From: Pieris napi
Taxonomy: Eukaryota > Arthropoda > Insecta > Lepidoptera > Pieridae
Assembly: GCF_905475465.1 (NCBI RefSeq)
Contig: NC_062240.1
Location: forward strand, 139,001 to 203,000
Length of the DNA: 64,000 bases
Reading direction: 5' to 3'
Shown: piece after piece, positions 1 to 13,400 of the stretch
Position numbering within the stretch: the stretch's first letter is position 1
Layout: every line of letters starts with the position of its first letter
Position numbers and translations under genes: made by a program
The notes under the pieces: model-generated
Database searches by the model: none
What the model was told of the DNA's origin: nothing
Seen by the model: the letters and a program-made list of their open reading frames with translations, nothing else

Positions 1-1232
1 GGTCCGTTATTGAATGAGTGCATGATAGGTGTATGATGCAGAATGTCGATGACCTAACACACCTGGCGCCTAACCGCAATCCGACAAGTACCTCCTGATG
101 AATCAGTTTTAAGTAAGGCCAATAATTAATCCGAGAGATATTATTCAGTGAGTTGAATTTCAATACGTACCTACTATCTAGAGATACCCGTTCGGATAAC
201 ATAATTACAATAAAAGAGAAAACCGAAGATTGTATTGGAACTTTTTGTTTTACTTGATCTTCGTAGTGACGTATACGGTGTAACTCTCACTTATTGATTC
301 TTTCGTGAAGGTTTAAGGTTGTGGTCATCGTTTATAGAAGTGGCTGCAGGGGAGGCCCCTAATTAATTTCTTTATCACAATTCATAATTTTAACTTAGCG
401 ATATTTCTTAAGGGAGCATACGGCAATGCGTGACGTTATACATTTTAAATTACTAATTACATAATTCTATAAAAATATTAGAATATGAAATTACTCCGCG
501 AAAACCTTTGGGGTGCAATATCTATTCCATCCATCCCATTAGTTAGTGTAACACAATTGAAAACCCACAAATATATACGAAGACACAAATAGAACCTCGA
601 CACGTTATCAAAAATCATTAGGGCAGATGCGAAAATAAAAAACGGACAGGTAGCATTAAAAAATACGTTGGGATCAGGTGCGCGGAGCGAAGGCTCTGGC
701 GCTGTGTCGGGCGGCGCACGAGTCGGCAGGTGCCGCCTATGGAGGGGGCACCTCACTTAACGTCTTACAAACTCGATCAAACGCTCGAATAGCCTCTAAC
801 ACGAACGCCGAAGATCCCAATTGCCTCGAACCGCTCGCAACGGCCTCTGTAGGGCTTTACTCCTCTCCTTTTTATCGAACAAAAAATGAACTGTAAACGC
901 GATCACGGCCGTGCCTAAGGTCAATGTTAGCGCTTCCTTCAGTGCTCGTTCAGACAAGATCGCGCGCGCATCCTATCTCGCGACCGCCCCATCGGTATCG
1001 TGCAACAATATCGGAGTTGAACGAACCTTACCGAAATCAGTGTAGGGCTGTGTAATTTATCGCGACGTTTTAAAGGACGATCCATCACCGTGACATCGAT
1101 AAGGCCTCATCTTCCCAATAAATTATTTATGCTCATTAATTGTGATGAAGGCGAGCGGCCGCATTCCCGGTGATTATTCATTTATGACACGGGCTTGAGG
1201 ACTGGATAGATTTCGGGATATGTGCCAGTAAG
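1..1232. promoter_or_regulatory. Upstream region of the PRDM gene, CpG-rich in its second half
   Basis: No coding region is supported here. From about 660 to 1330 the base composition shifts from AT-rich background to GC- and CpG-rich sequence, for example GCGCGCGC at about 960, as expected near a developmental gene promoter. A TCAGT initiator-like match lies at 939-943. An in-frame TGA at 1185-1187 precedes the proposed start codon, so the coding exon does not extend further upstream unless it begins at a splice acceptor such as the CAG ending at 1228. The transcription start itself cannot be fixed from sequence alone. Confidence 0.4.
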
Positions 1233-1421
1233 ATGGAGACTCTAGTACTGATCCCCCAAGAGCTGAGCTTGGCTTTGAGGCCGGGAGGCGCTAGAGGTCG
1301 GGAGGCTTCGGTCAGCGTTTGGACTTCTATGGAAATAGCAAGGGGTGCACTTTTGTATCCGTTTCAGGGGACGATAAGAATTGATAAGCTTCATGTCTAC
1401 TCTTATGCGCCCGATCATGAT
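1233..1421 (+). CDS. PRDM gene, coding exon 1 (start, N-terminal half of PR domain)
   Basis: Encodes residues 1-63 and ends in phase 0 at GAT followed by the donor gtgagt. The peptide begins METLVLIPQELSLALRPGG and continues through VSVWTSMEIARGALLYPFQG, the pattern of the first strands of PR domains (a 'VW..EI..G....P..G' signature). Open reading continues past the donor for about 24 codons in the intron, but the strong consensus donor and the missing second half of the domain show the splice is real. The matching second half lies 18.4 kb downstream. Confidence 0.82.
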
Positions 1422-4400
1422 GTGAGTACCTATAAATATTTAATGGGTAGTTTTGTATTTGCGTATTTTAATAAAATTATTCAACATCGATAAACTATAA
1501 AGTAGTATAATGAAAATTTCATTAGCTAAATCGTATAATTTGGTATTGTTTATCAAACAATTATCTGATGATAAAAAACTAATGTAATTTACTATAGCAT
1601 TTTGCATAATACATAGTGACGAACTCATTACGAAAAAAACACAAAAATTGATATGATTGTCCCATTTAGCAAAACTGGATCTAGAATCTGATATTTAGGT
1701 AATAATTGCAAAATAATCTAAATATTTATTTTATAGTGACCTATTTCTAATATGTAACCATTAAGATCACAAGTTAATGTCACTTATCTCCTTAATTTTA
1801 AATTATTGAGTGATTTTTGGTGAATTAAATGAATCCTCGAGCACATATCCCATATTTTTAGTAAATATCATTTTAAAATATCACTTGTATAATTAATAAT
1901 ATCCGATTGCCATAATCCGCGTCTTTATATTTCTGCAAGTTTTCACAAAGGAAATGACTCACTCAGAATTGATTAAATAGCTTCGAATGCTGTGGCGTAA
2001 TAAAATTATTATCTAACACAAATATCAGACTGACATTATTTAATACTTATGTTAATCTCTAAAAATCCTGCCCAGTGAGCGCTAAATAAACGTGAGTTTT
2101 TAATTTCCGTTCAGTTTCATTGATACATATCTATGCACAAAGAAATATTTCAATAAGTATAAAAAATGTTTTCGACCGCAAGTGGTTCAGCCGACGAAGC
2201 TCACGTAGCGCCTGGGTTTGAGATGGTTTTTATCTCTAATCATAGAATTACACTGTTGGTATAACCGCATGATTGTTTCCAATACAGATTCGATTGTTTC
2301 AAATTGTTTGTTTATCGATATGCAACACTTTACTAGTAATATCGGAGAGCGATTTAAAATTGGTTCGTACAGTTCAAGTGGTGGGTACCTACTTTTATAT
2401 ATCTATTTATATTCAATAGTTTTACAATTACAATTTAACTTTTTCAAACTAAATTTCTAAAGAATTTGTCTTTATTAAAAAGATTTAAATAAAAGAAAGA
2501 ATTAAAATGGAATATCTTAGAGTTATAATAATTACAACAATATTTTTCAAATTGCCAAAAGCCTGCGACGAGGCCTGTGAACGGAAATATCGACACATGC
2601 ACGACTTTCACCGAAATCAACTAGTTTAAGTAACGCCGGGTGTGGTCAGTGAGTAAAAGGTATCGAAGCCTATACTTACTTCGGTGAACAAATAGCCAAT
2701 TGCTCCAATATTATTTTACACTTCCTCTGCTCCTTGTAAATTATGTCCTAGGATACCTAGGATACCCTACTCATACAAAATTACAAAAAAATTGGTGAAT
2801 TCATTTCAACAACAAATATACACACACATATTTACTTAAATATGTATAGGTTATTATTATTATATATGATGATGACATTAGCGAACAAAAACCTCGATTG
2901 AAATTCTTAATATTTACTTTATAAATGCTCGTGTGAGTGGTCTCCTATCCTGTTATCGGAAATACAATAAATTAATTATTACGATCGAAATTGCGACAAT
3001 TTTTCACCCAAGCAATTCCTCTTCCGTATCAAAAACAATATTTATTTGCACCGATTAATATTCCAGTATTAAGTATGTCACGATATTTGTACGATAAGAT
3101 TACAAGAACAAAAGTTTATTAGTTGATTTCCAACCAATTTCGCCAATATTTCTAATATTTGTGCGATTCGAGCGATTTCCTAATTAAGACGGGTGCATTG
3201 TCCAAACAAAGGCATATTTGTATTTGTAATTTTGTGTTCGTAATTAATTTCAGTTCGTTAAGCTTTCATTGAGTGAGCCACTTCTCATTCGGTACAAGTT
3301 ACAAGTTTAAGCGATTAAATAAAACGTTAACCGTTTAAAAGAGGAGCGAAATATTAATTTGCATCGGTTTAAATGTTTAGTTGTTATGTCTACTGAGCTG
3401 CCAGATTTTTGGTTATATCTCCCTCCTTATCATTGTAGTGGCTCCAAAATGTTTAGTGATTATATATTTTTTTTAAATACGAATCTTCGTTTCGATTAAA
3501 TTACATACGAAATAAAAATAACACATATAGTTGTATCGCTATAGATTATACGTGTCCCTTTCAATATATCCACACAAATTTCATAGCATCCAGCTTTTAA
3601 GTTAACCCACTGAAACTTTTCGTAAGGAAGCACGCGCCGCGCTGTGGCGGTCATTACGGCCACAGCTTTGTTCCATACAAGAGGCTAATTACAATTGTCT
3701 GAGATGTTTTGACAACGGCTATTTATAATAATACCACAGAGCATTCAAACTTAGCAGGTCGACTTCTAAGCCAGGTGGTTATTAACAATAATTCTGGTTC
3801 TAGTTATTGTTTGGATTATAGGTACAACGTGTATATTTCTTGTGCTAGTTTTGAGATGTCACACCTTTTATTGCTAAACGTATCTTTTACTACAGTTTTA
3901 GCAGCGGTTTAATCGGTGCACGACACTATTCAGTTTGTTCTTCAAGTCTCGTCTCCTTCCCTTGTCCCTTGAATAAGTAGGGTGTGATCACATCCAGCTA
4001 CAAATTTGTCAGTCAGTATTCCACATAACTATTTCTCCTTAAGATTACAATACATACTCAGTAAGGTAGCGTTGTAATAAATCGGTTTAAAAGGAATTAA
4101 ATTGGTAATTTTCTAATTGCTCTCTAAGTTAAAAATAATAATGCAATAATTAAAACCCCGTTCGCCACACCTACGGTCAATAATTACAGTTCGTAAGTTG
4201 TAACTCTAATACATGAATCACGAGCGCATAATGTTTATGAATAATTGTGAGAGTGTGATTAGGAGAGATCCATCTATAACAGACACATTGATTTATTGCT
4301 TTTATTGGAATGAACTGTTTATATAGAACGAGAGAATAACTCATCTCTTAATCTAAACTTTATTGTAATAGTCCGCGATGTAGAACCAAGTTTATAACTA

Positions 4401-7400
4401 AATTTGTCCAAATTAGTATTTTTCTATTGTATTTGTTCTGTTGCCACCTAATATATAGATAGATAATGCCAGTTTGGTGATATGTCATCGTACGATAATT
4501 ACTTAATTTCGTGTGTAACTGAGCCCGAGATAATACCTCTCTAATGTGTTCACACGTTTTCTTCGCTTTGTCTCGTAAACAAAAGAATGTGCCATATATT
4601 TTCTAAAATTATTTCATTACAAAGATTATAACACAGCATTACAGCAACAATTCTAAACAATACTAAATGTAATAATTTAAAGGGTTTCACTTTGGAGTTG
4701 ATTTTTAGCTACTAATTGGATACTGCAAACTTAGAAGTCCTTTGACGTCAATGATGTCTAAGCAGTATACCACGTTATCCGGAATATTATTGAGCTCAAC
4801 ATCGGTAAAATTCGTTAGCGTTGGTAGAGAGACTACCTATGGGCCGTTGGCTCATCGGCTGGCCCAGATCCCGCTGAAAGGACGCCGCGGAGACGGACTT
4901 ATACGAGCTCCAAGTGGCCGATTGGCAAAAAGCAGCGCAAGATCGTTGAAAGTGGCGTTGTCTTGTGTCAGAGGCTAAGACTTAGACATTGGGTCGTTGC
5001 GCCAGCGGAAAAAAAAACATACATTCTCATAAACATACATATTGGTATATATATTTCTTAAAAATAAATTTTAATTTTTACAAACTTCTTTAAGAATACT
5101 TTCACATTGTCACTGGCCGGTAGTACCAGTAAGGTTTCCGGCTTGGCCAAGCTGGAGCTAAACAATACGAGGTAAAAAGCGAATAAGTTACCACATTAGA
5201 GAGAACAGTGGTTCAACAAAAGCGAAAGTTCATTCATGAGATAATTGTGTTTCACTGGATTGCGTCACATGAGTTTTTCCTTGGCCGATGAACTTGCAAG
5301 AAGAACTTGGAAAAGATTTTTTTATCGCCATATTGTCTTGTCTTTTGTAGGAAGTAAACCCGATCAGCTTCTTCTAAGCCGTCGGGTTGGTGAAAAGTGC
5401 CCTCGTTAATATTATTATAAATTGTACTAAGTGATTATTAAAATATTCAATATTTAGACTAATTTGAGATAATACTTTCACTATCAAAAAAATTTGGCTA
5501 AAATAAATCTGTAATTATTTCAAAATTAAATTAATATTGTGAAATTTGTTGAAAATGACTATATTTTACATTGTACAAAAGATAAATATATTTATTATTA
5601 TCTAAACACAATGCTAATGATAATAATTTATTGTGACTCATGAATGCCAAAAATCTTTAATCCCGTTTATCAAATTAAACTTTGTCCATAAATACAATGA
5701 TAATTAATTAATATGTTAAATCCATTAATAAAAAACATTCAAATATTACTCGGGTGTTGCCAACGCAGTTCCATCATTTATCTTTATAGTAGCAAAATAA
5801 TCACATAAAGGCAAGCCGCCTTCGTAGCTGTATGCTATCATACATACATAAATCGCCTTATATTCTATTTCTTTATTTAATCATTTTTAATAACTTTATA
5901 GCTGCTGAATGCTTTATCAAATTCGATAATAGTTTTGCAAGCGAAACATAATAAGTAGGATAACGTTATTTCTTATTTAAAATTAGTAATTTACGAAACA
6001 TCAGTTTGGACTGCATATCCTACAGAGTCTTGCCATTGAAAATCTTATATCCTCATATATATCGGTATCATAAAAACAGTACATGTACACAGTATATGAT
6101 GTGATAAGCGCATGTAAATCGTTAATAATATTCAAACTTATATTATCTAAGCCATAAATGGATAACAAATGGAAGGAGGCTTATCTATACTTGAACCGTA
6201 TTGAAAGAAATAAAATATCAAATGTAATGGTCACTTGCGGTATCTTTGATAAAGGCAATATTATTTTATGAAACCATCAGAATTTGATCGTTGCTAATCT
6301 CGTTACCTTTAGACTGAATATTAATTAAATTATTAATCTATAATTTACGAGTAGTGATTAGAGATTAAGCTAAATATTGTTTGCCTAAGCTTTCGAAAGA
6401 AATATCAAAACCAACCTTAATACTAAGGGCACTTTAAGGTTAGGACCGGAAATCATATAACTTTGTTTTATTAGTACGATGATAAGGATTAAAAGAGTAT
6501 AGCAGCTATATTTTGATGATAAAGCAAAACGATTAATCTATCTTTTGTCCGATTACAACAATCGATTAATATCGAATTTATATAATGATAACAAAAGCGC
6601 CTAATACCATTAGGTGATCACGATAGCACGTTAATTAATTGAAAACAGATGGTACCTTGTTAGTCGATTCAATCGAATTAATTGGTATCAATATAATCGA
6701 CCAAATACAATAACCTCCTGGAGTCTCCTTTCTGTCGTGATTACCTATTGTTCCTAACTGTACAAAGAAAGCTAAGTTTTAAACAATAATCATTTAAACT
6801 AAAAAAACACTTCTGTTCTATCTATTATAACAAGAGATCGTCTTTTCCAACCGCAGCATGAAAATGTAAATGATGAAGGCTCGCTTTCAATTCGTTATTT
6901 ATTTAACTCTTGACAGAATCTCAGCCGGTAAGTCGTGGTGAGACTAGTTACTGTGAAAATTATTGTTACTTGACTGTTATCTGAACGAGAGGGCGAGGTA
7001 ATAAAATATAATTATTTGTTGGAAACCAATTTGTTGGTTTGATTTGTTACAAGTTAGCAATGAAATAACTGGAGTACCAGGTGTATTTCATAAATACGCT
7101 GAGATATTCCTTTCGATTAAGTTCGTAGTACCGCAACCATGAAACATTCGTAACTTAGCTTTTTTAAGTGAAAAATTATAAATTCCAAACGTGTCTGATA
7201 TTAATTAACATTTAAAACAAGTAAATTGCTCTTTAATTATCTCTATTTTCCTGTTTAGCGCCTCTGCCATTCGGTTGATCACGTGTATTGCTCAAATTCA
7301 GACAAATACGCCTAAAATAAATAATTAAACAGTATTAACTTCAGTAATAAAAGTCTGTTCCAGAGGACGCATACAACAAGGACCAATAAGTAACGGAACC

Positions 7401-10400
7401 AAAGACCGGAAACACTCCATCATATGCGTCATTAGTCAAATTGCGATAAACCGTAAAAACTACAATCAGACCGGTGCAAATTTGAAAAGCCCACATTTTG
7501 TTACCTGACAAAAGAATCATCAACAAATCATCAATGGCCAAGAGACTCGACATTTGGTTAAAAAAAACTATAACTAATGCTCGAAAATGGTTTCACTAAT
7601 GCGTTGTAATTTGATGAGAATGAGAATGTTTTCGTAGTTTTTTATTAGTGATTATTATCAATACGTCAACGATAGAATAATGATAATATTATTTGCTCTA
7701 TGAACACACTAACTAAATTTCTTAACTATAAAAATAATAAATAAAGTAATAAGAATTATGTAATAATGATAACATTATCGTGACCAGTGCTTCCATATTT
7801 TTTACTTTTAAAGGTTTAAATTTATGAAAGTTCACCAGATTGGTTATAGTTGCTTGCTTATCAGCGAAGGTATCCCATGTTATAGCTTTGGTGTAAGACT
7901 ATTCGGAATCATTTTACTATAGAATATCAGTATTGAGTATCATGGGAATAGAAAAGTCACAAGTTGACCGTGACGGCTTAAATTACGATCAGTTTGATAT
8001 CAATTGTCAAATACCTATCGCTGTATGAGCATTGGTGCGTTAACATGAGAACATGATGAAGGAATGTTAGTTTTTGCGGCTTTAATTGATTAGGTAGCAG
8101 GTACGTGAATGTCGACAAGTAGATCAACTGTTCTTTTATAACTAGACAATCTTCACGCATAAAATATATAGTATGATATTGAACTTAATATACGTGACTG
8201 ACCATTGATTTATGTAGATTTGTTCAATCATTAAATACCTACTGCGAACACATGAAGTTCAATTGTGCTCCGTTCTCACAGTCGACTTCTGGTCGTTAAC
8301 CTACAACTTCATTGATGATTCCACACTATTTTCACTTTCTTAATAAAGTAGGCAAATCAAATGCAGAACGAGATTAAATATTCGTATTGATTATGCAAAT
8401 TTTTTTGAAAACGACAGGACGTCCGCTGCGAGCTGACGAAATTCTGGTTCCCAGACACTATGGAGGAAACGCGATCGAGCATCACGTTAGGCAAGCTTTA
8501 TCAATGTTATCGGAAACAACATAATGAGATGCAATTTCATTCATATATTTAAATTCTTCACATCTAAATTAGCTAGAATTAGCTCTTAATATTTATATCA
8601 CAAGTGTGACTCATAAAATTCAAATGGTACATTAATAGTCCTAGTCCTAAATTATTATCGTTACACATTATCTTTTGTTATGTAAGTATGATTTGTATTT
8701 CTGATATTGATGTAAAGTAATTCAAATAGGTGATTACTTCGCTACTTAACATCTGCCGCATCGCAGGTATTTATAAACGAATGCGTTCACCACACTACTA
8801 CTTCTTAATCAATCAATGGAACGAGTTTTTCAAATTGTACGACCACTGACGCTGAATTATTTGATCTTAAACATTCACCTTTCATTTTGATCCAGTAATG
8901 GAACAAGAATGTTTTGATAGATAGACGGTAATGCTAATAAAAGTTGTCGTGACTGCCGGACGATGGGTAATGGAAATGCTTAGTGATTTGTTGTCGGATA
9001 TTAAGAGCATAGTTCAAAAGTTAACACTTGTGGATAAGTTAAGGTCGAATGCATTAGCCACCTATTGGGCGGCGCTTGGCTCAAACACAACAGAACATTA
9101 AGAGACATGTTGTACTGTATGAGGTGCATAAACAATAACAAGTTGAATAACTTATTTATATAGAATAGCACTTAATAAAATGAATCATTAGAATATTAAT
9201 AATGCAATTAAGGGGCATGACTTTCGACGACATCTCAACACCGGAAGGGAAGCCGTTAATGAATGTGGGACTTTGTCAATTGACGCTCAAACCAAACCAG
9301 ATAAAAATGTCTATTATATCTTAACGGTTGTTTCTCCAATAAAATATTAGCAATGTTTAATTACATAAAATCTCTAGTACGTAGCGGCTTTTTACGTACG
9401 TATTTCTATTTATTTGCTTTGCTCGTATTAAAGACAGTAAATACTTCAAGTTGAAACATAAATTTCGTAATTTATTTGATTTCAATCAGATCTGTCTGGT
9501 CGATGATGAATAATTATGTTCTGGTATAATTACTTTACCGTAAATATGTCTTATTTAAATTTATTTGTATGTGAACTTAAGATCGGCGGCTAATAGAATA
9601 AACACGCTCTGATTAAGTGGGCTGTTAAGGATTTTTATGAATTAATTAAAAATTAATCAGCGTTATTCTGAACGTTCTTAAAATAAAAAAAAATAATTAA
9701 ATTGAAATTAATTCCAATCAATGAACCACGCTTTGATACCAGTAAGTATAAATGACAGTGATCTCAATAATAATTTATATGTTTTCTTAAATTGAAGATA
9801 TTTTAATAATTTATTTATATAATATTAGGTTTATTCTAAACAAGTTCTATCCGCAGTGTAACCTCAGTAAGAGCCACCGCAAATTACTCACTCATATTTC
9901 ACCGCATTGCTACTTGACATTTAATATTTTATTTACTATTCATGTTCATTGTCAAGACACATGAAATACCTATTTATTATAAGTTAAGCCAACTTGCAAA
10001 AATGAAAAAATTAAGATCAGCCCTGCGATTCTGTAACTCACTTTTCGAACTCACACAGCGGTTTTTGCAGCGGCGGTCGCGCTCAAATCATTCGTGAAGC
10101 AGTCATTTTATGATTTGACATTCTGATAAGAAGGGAGCTTGTAGTTTATTGTTTATCAGAATGCCTAACTGTATGCCTGACCAGAGCTCTTCGGAACTCT
10201 GGTATATGTTTAAATTTATGAAGTCCAAATATAAATCTTATACCAACATATATTTTGTAGGCTAGATTGGGAGAATAGAACAGATTTTTTGAGTGAGATG
10301 CATAAATGATCCCTCTGCTCAGTTCATTCATTTGGGACTGCCTTCTGTGATATGCGATGACGGTACCATCAATAGTAAGTTAGGGTAAAGTGGTCGACTT

Positions 10401-13400
10401 TGGTTTATTCTTTGATATACGATTCACTGGCCATGGTAATTGGGCTAATACTCCATTCACTAATATTATCCAATTAGTAATAAAAATTAGTGAAATTAAT
10501 AGTAGTCAATCAGTCAATCAATTGATTTTGAATATTGGAAGGTCATCTACATACAGATGAGAATTATTTTAGATGCAGCACGTGTACTATTTCATCTAGT
10601 AAAAACTACTCTTTCAACAAAATAGTGCCTACAAACACTCAGAACTCTTAAGACGACGCTAACTCGCTGTAGGCTTTGTACTTTGAGAAGCTCTCTGCTG
10701 TCTGAGAGCAGACATCGCGCTGATACGTGAAGAGGGGGCATCTAAAAAATTTATTCAAATTAGTTCAGACTAAATGTGGTATGGATTATAATATTATGAT
10801 GAGCTCATAATTTATGATTAAAATATTATTTGAATTAAAGGTTAGGGTAAAAACGTTTTAACTTCATATAAAAATGTAACATTTTGTAAGACATTATTTA
10901 GGTACTTAAGTACAATTACGCGGTCGCGTTAAATTTCGGTTTTCGTAGAGATGGAAGTACATGGTGATAATATTTTAAATCCCTGGTAATAGCAGAAAGT
11001 ATCTAGAAAGATTGCACACGTCAATTGTAGCTGGTTTAGTGGGCTATTATCAAAGTGCATATTTAACGATGGCAAATATCAATTTTGTAAGTTTTAGTCT
11101 AGTCGACAAGTTGAAAATGGAACAAAATAGAGATACTACTCTTAAAATTATGTGTGATAGCTCATTGGATCCGGAATGACGTCTAGAAAAATGTGCTAAA
11201 AGCGTGTATTAGCACATAAAAAATTGCAAAAGTTATAGACCATTAAAGATGAAAAAATAATGGCATTTAGTTTTTTGCCAATATTTAATAAACTATTAAT
11301 ATTTAAGAAATTTCAAATAAAGATTCTGAAAGAGGAGGAAATTTCTAATAAAAAACTCCTGACTTCCAGAACTCTATCTCCATTATTTATAATGTTAATT
11401 TAACGCTGAAAATAGGTCTGCGGGTGACATTTTTAGGATTCGCGCGTGGCATCAAAAGCGACTACGGCACATTAATTAATTTATTTAAGGTATTGAATAT
11501 TTTTTTTTAAATTTGAAAAAATTATGGTGTGTTCTGAACACTATAATTAATTTATTCCCGTTGAAAATTTTACTTAAAGTTAATTTTTCAACAAGTTAAA
11601 TAATTGTTAGCTAACGAAATTTTCTCGAACGACCGTCTTAATTGTAAGTGAAAAAAAATATTTAAATAATGGTCGTAAAAATATTTCGCTTCGTAGAGCC
11701 TTTCTTACATACCTACTTAACAAGATCGTGCCATAAAAGTTAAAAAAATATTTATACTTTGTTTATAACAATTTTTTTACTTAAACAAAAACTTAAAAAT
11801 CCATGTAATGATGTTAAAAAAAAAAAAATTTTTCTAAATCATCATATAATCGTTTTTTTATTAATACAAGATATTTATTGATTTGCAAAAAAAAAAATTC
11901 CCGCCATTTGTTGATAAATTTTTTTTTACCAAATTGATTAAATCAATATTTTAAAAAAAAAATTAAACACAACTTTATTACATTAAAAATTTTATGATTT
12001 TTAAAAAAAAAATTTTTCCTTAATAACAATTTTTAATTGTTTATAATCGTTTTTTTTAATTTTCTATTGTTTAAATAATTAGTTAAGAAATTTTTTTTTC
12101 CTAAAAATCATAATTGACAGTCTTCTATAAAGTAACAGAAAAAAAAAATTTTTTAATCAACAATTCTATTGTTTATTAACTTACGAATTTGTTATAAACA
12201 AATATTCAAGTTTTGTTTATTTTTTTTCTAAAACTTCTAAAATTAACAAAAACAACCATATATAACAAAGTATAGAAAAAATTTTTTTGAAAATTTTTTA
12301 ATTTTAAATAAAAGTAATATTCATGATAATCAAAAAATTTACAAAAAAATTTTTTCTATACTTTGTTATATATGGTTGTTTTTGTTAATTTTAGAAGTTT
12401 TAGAAAAAAAATAAACAAAAGTTGAATATTTGTTTATAACAAATTCGTAAGTTAATAAACAATAGAATTGTTGATTAAAAAAAATTTTTTTTCTGTTACT
12501 TTATAGAAGACTGTCAATTATGATTTTTAGGAAAAAAAAAATTTCTTAACTAATTATTTAAACAATAGAAAATTAAAAAAAACGATTATAAACAATTAAA
12601 AATTGTTATTAAGGAAAAAAATTTTTTTTAAAAATCATAAAATTTTTAATGTAATAAAGTTGTGTTAATTTTTTTTTTTAAAATATTGATTTAATCAATT
12701 TGTTAAAAAAAAATTTATCAACAAATGGCGGGAATTTTTTTTTTTGCAAATCAATAAATATCTTGTATTAATAAAAAAACGATTATATGATGATTTAGAA
12801 AAATTTTTTTTTTTTTAACATCATTACATGGATTTTTAAGTTTTTGTTTAAGTAAAAAAATTGTTATAAACAAAGTATAAATATTTTTTTAACTTTTATG
12901 GCACGATCTTGTTAAGTATGTATGTAAGAAAGGCTCTACGAAGCGAAATATTTTTACGACCATTATTTAAACATTTTTTTTCACTTACAATTAAGACGGT
13001 CGTTCGAGAAAATTTCGTTAGTTAACAATTATTTAACTTGTTGAAAAATTAACTTTAAGTAAAATTTTCAACGGGAATAAATTAATTATAGTGTTCAGAA
13101 CACACCATAATTTTTTCAAATTTAAAAAAAAATATTCAATACCTTAAATAAATTAATGAATGTGCCGTAGTCGCTTTTGACGCCACGCGCGAATCCTAAA
13201 AATGTCACCCGCAGACCTATTTTCAGCGTTAAATTAACATTATAAATAATGGAGATAGAGTTCTGGGAGTCAAGAGTTTTTTATTAGAAATTTCCTCTTC
13301 TTTCAGAATCTTTATTTGAAATTTCTTAAATATTAATAGTTTATTAAATATTGGCAAAAAACTAAATGCCATTATTTTTTCATCTTTAATGGTCTATAAC

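Noticed and set aside
678..896. Open frame of 72 codons in the CpG-rich upstream region
   Set aside because: Ala/Ser-rich by composition, no domain, no consensus donor at its end in frame, and it lies upstream of a stop before the PRDM start. It is more likely leader or promoter sequence.
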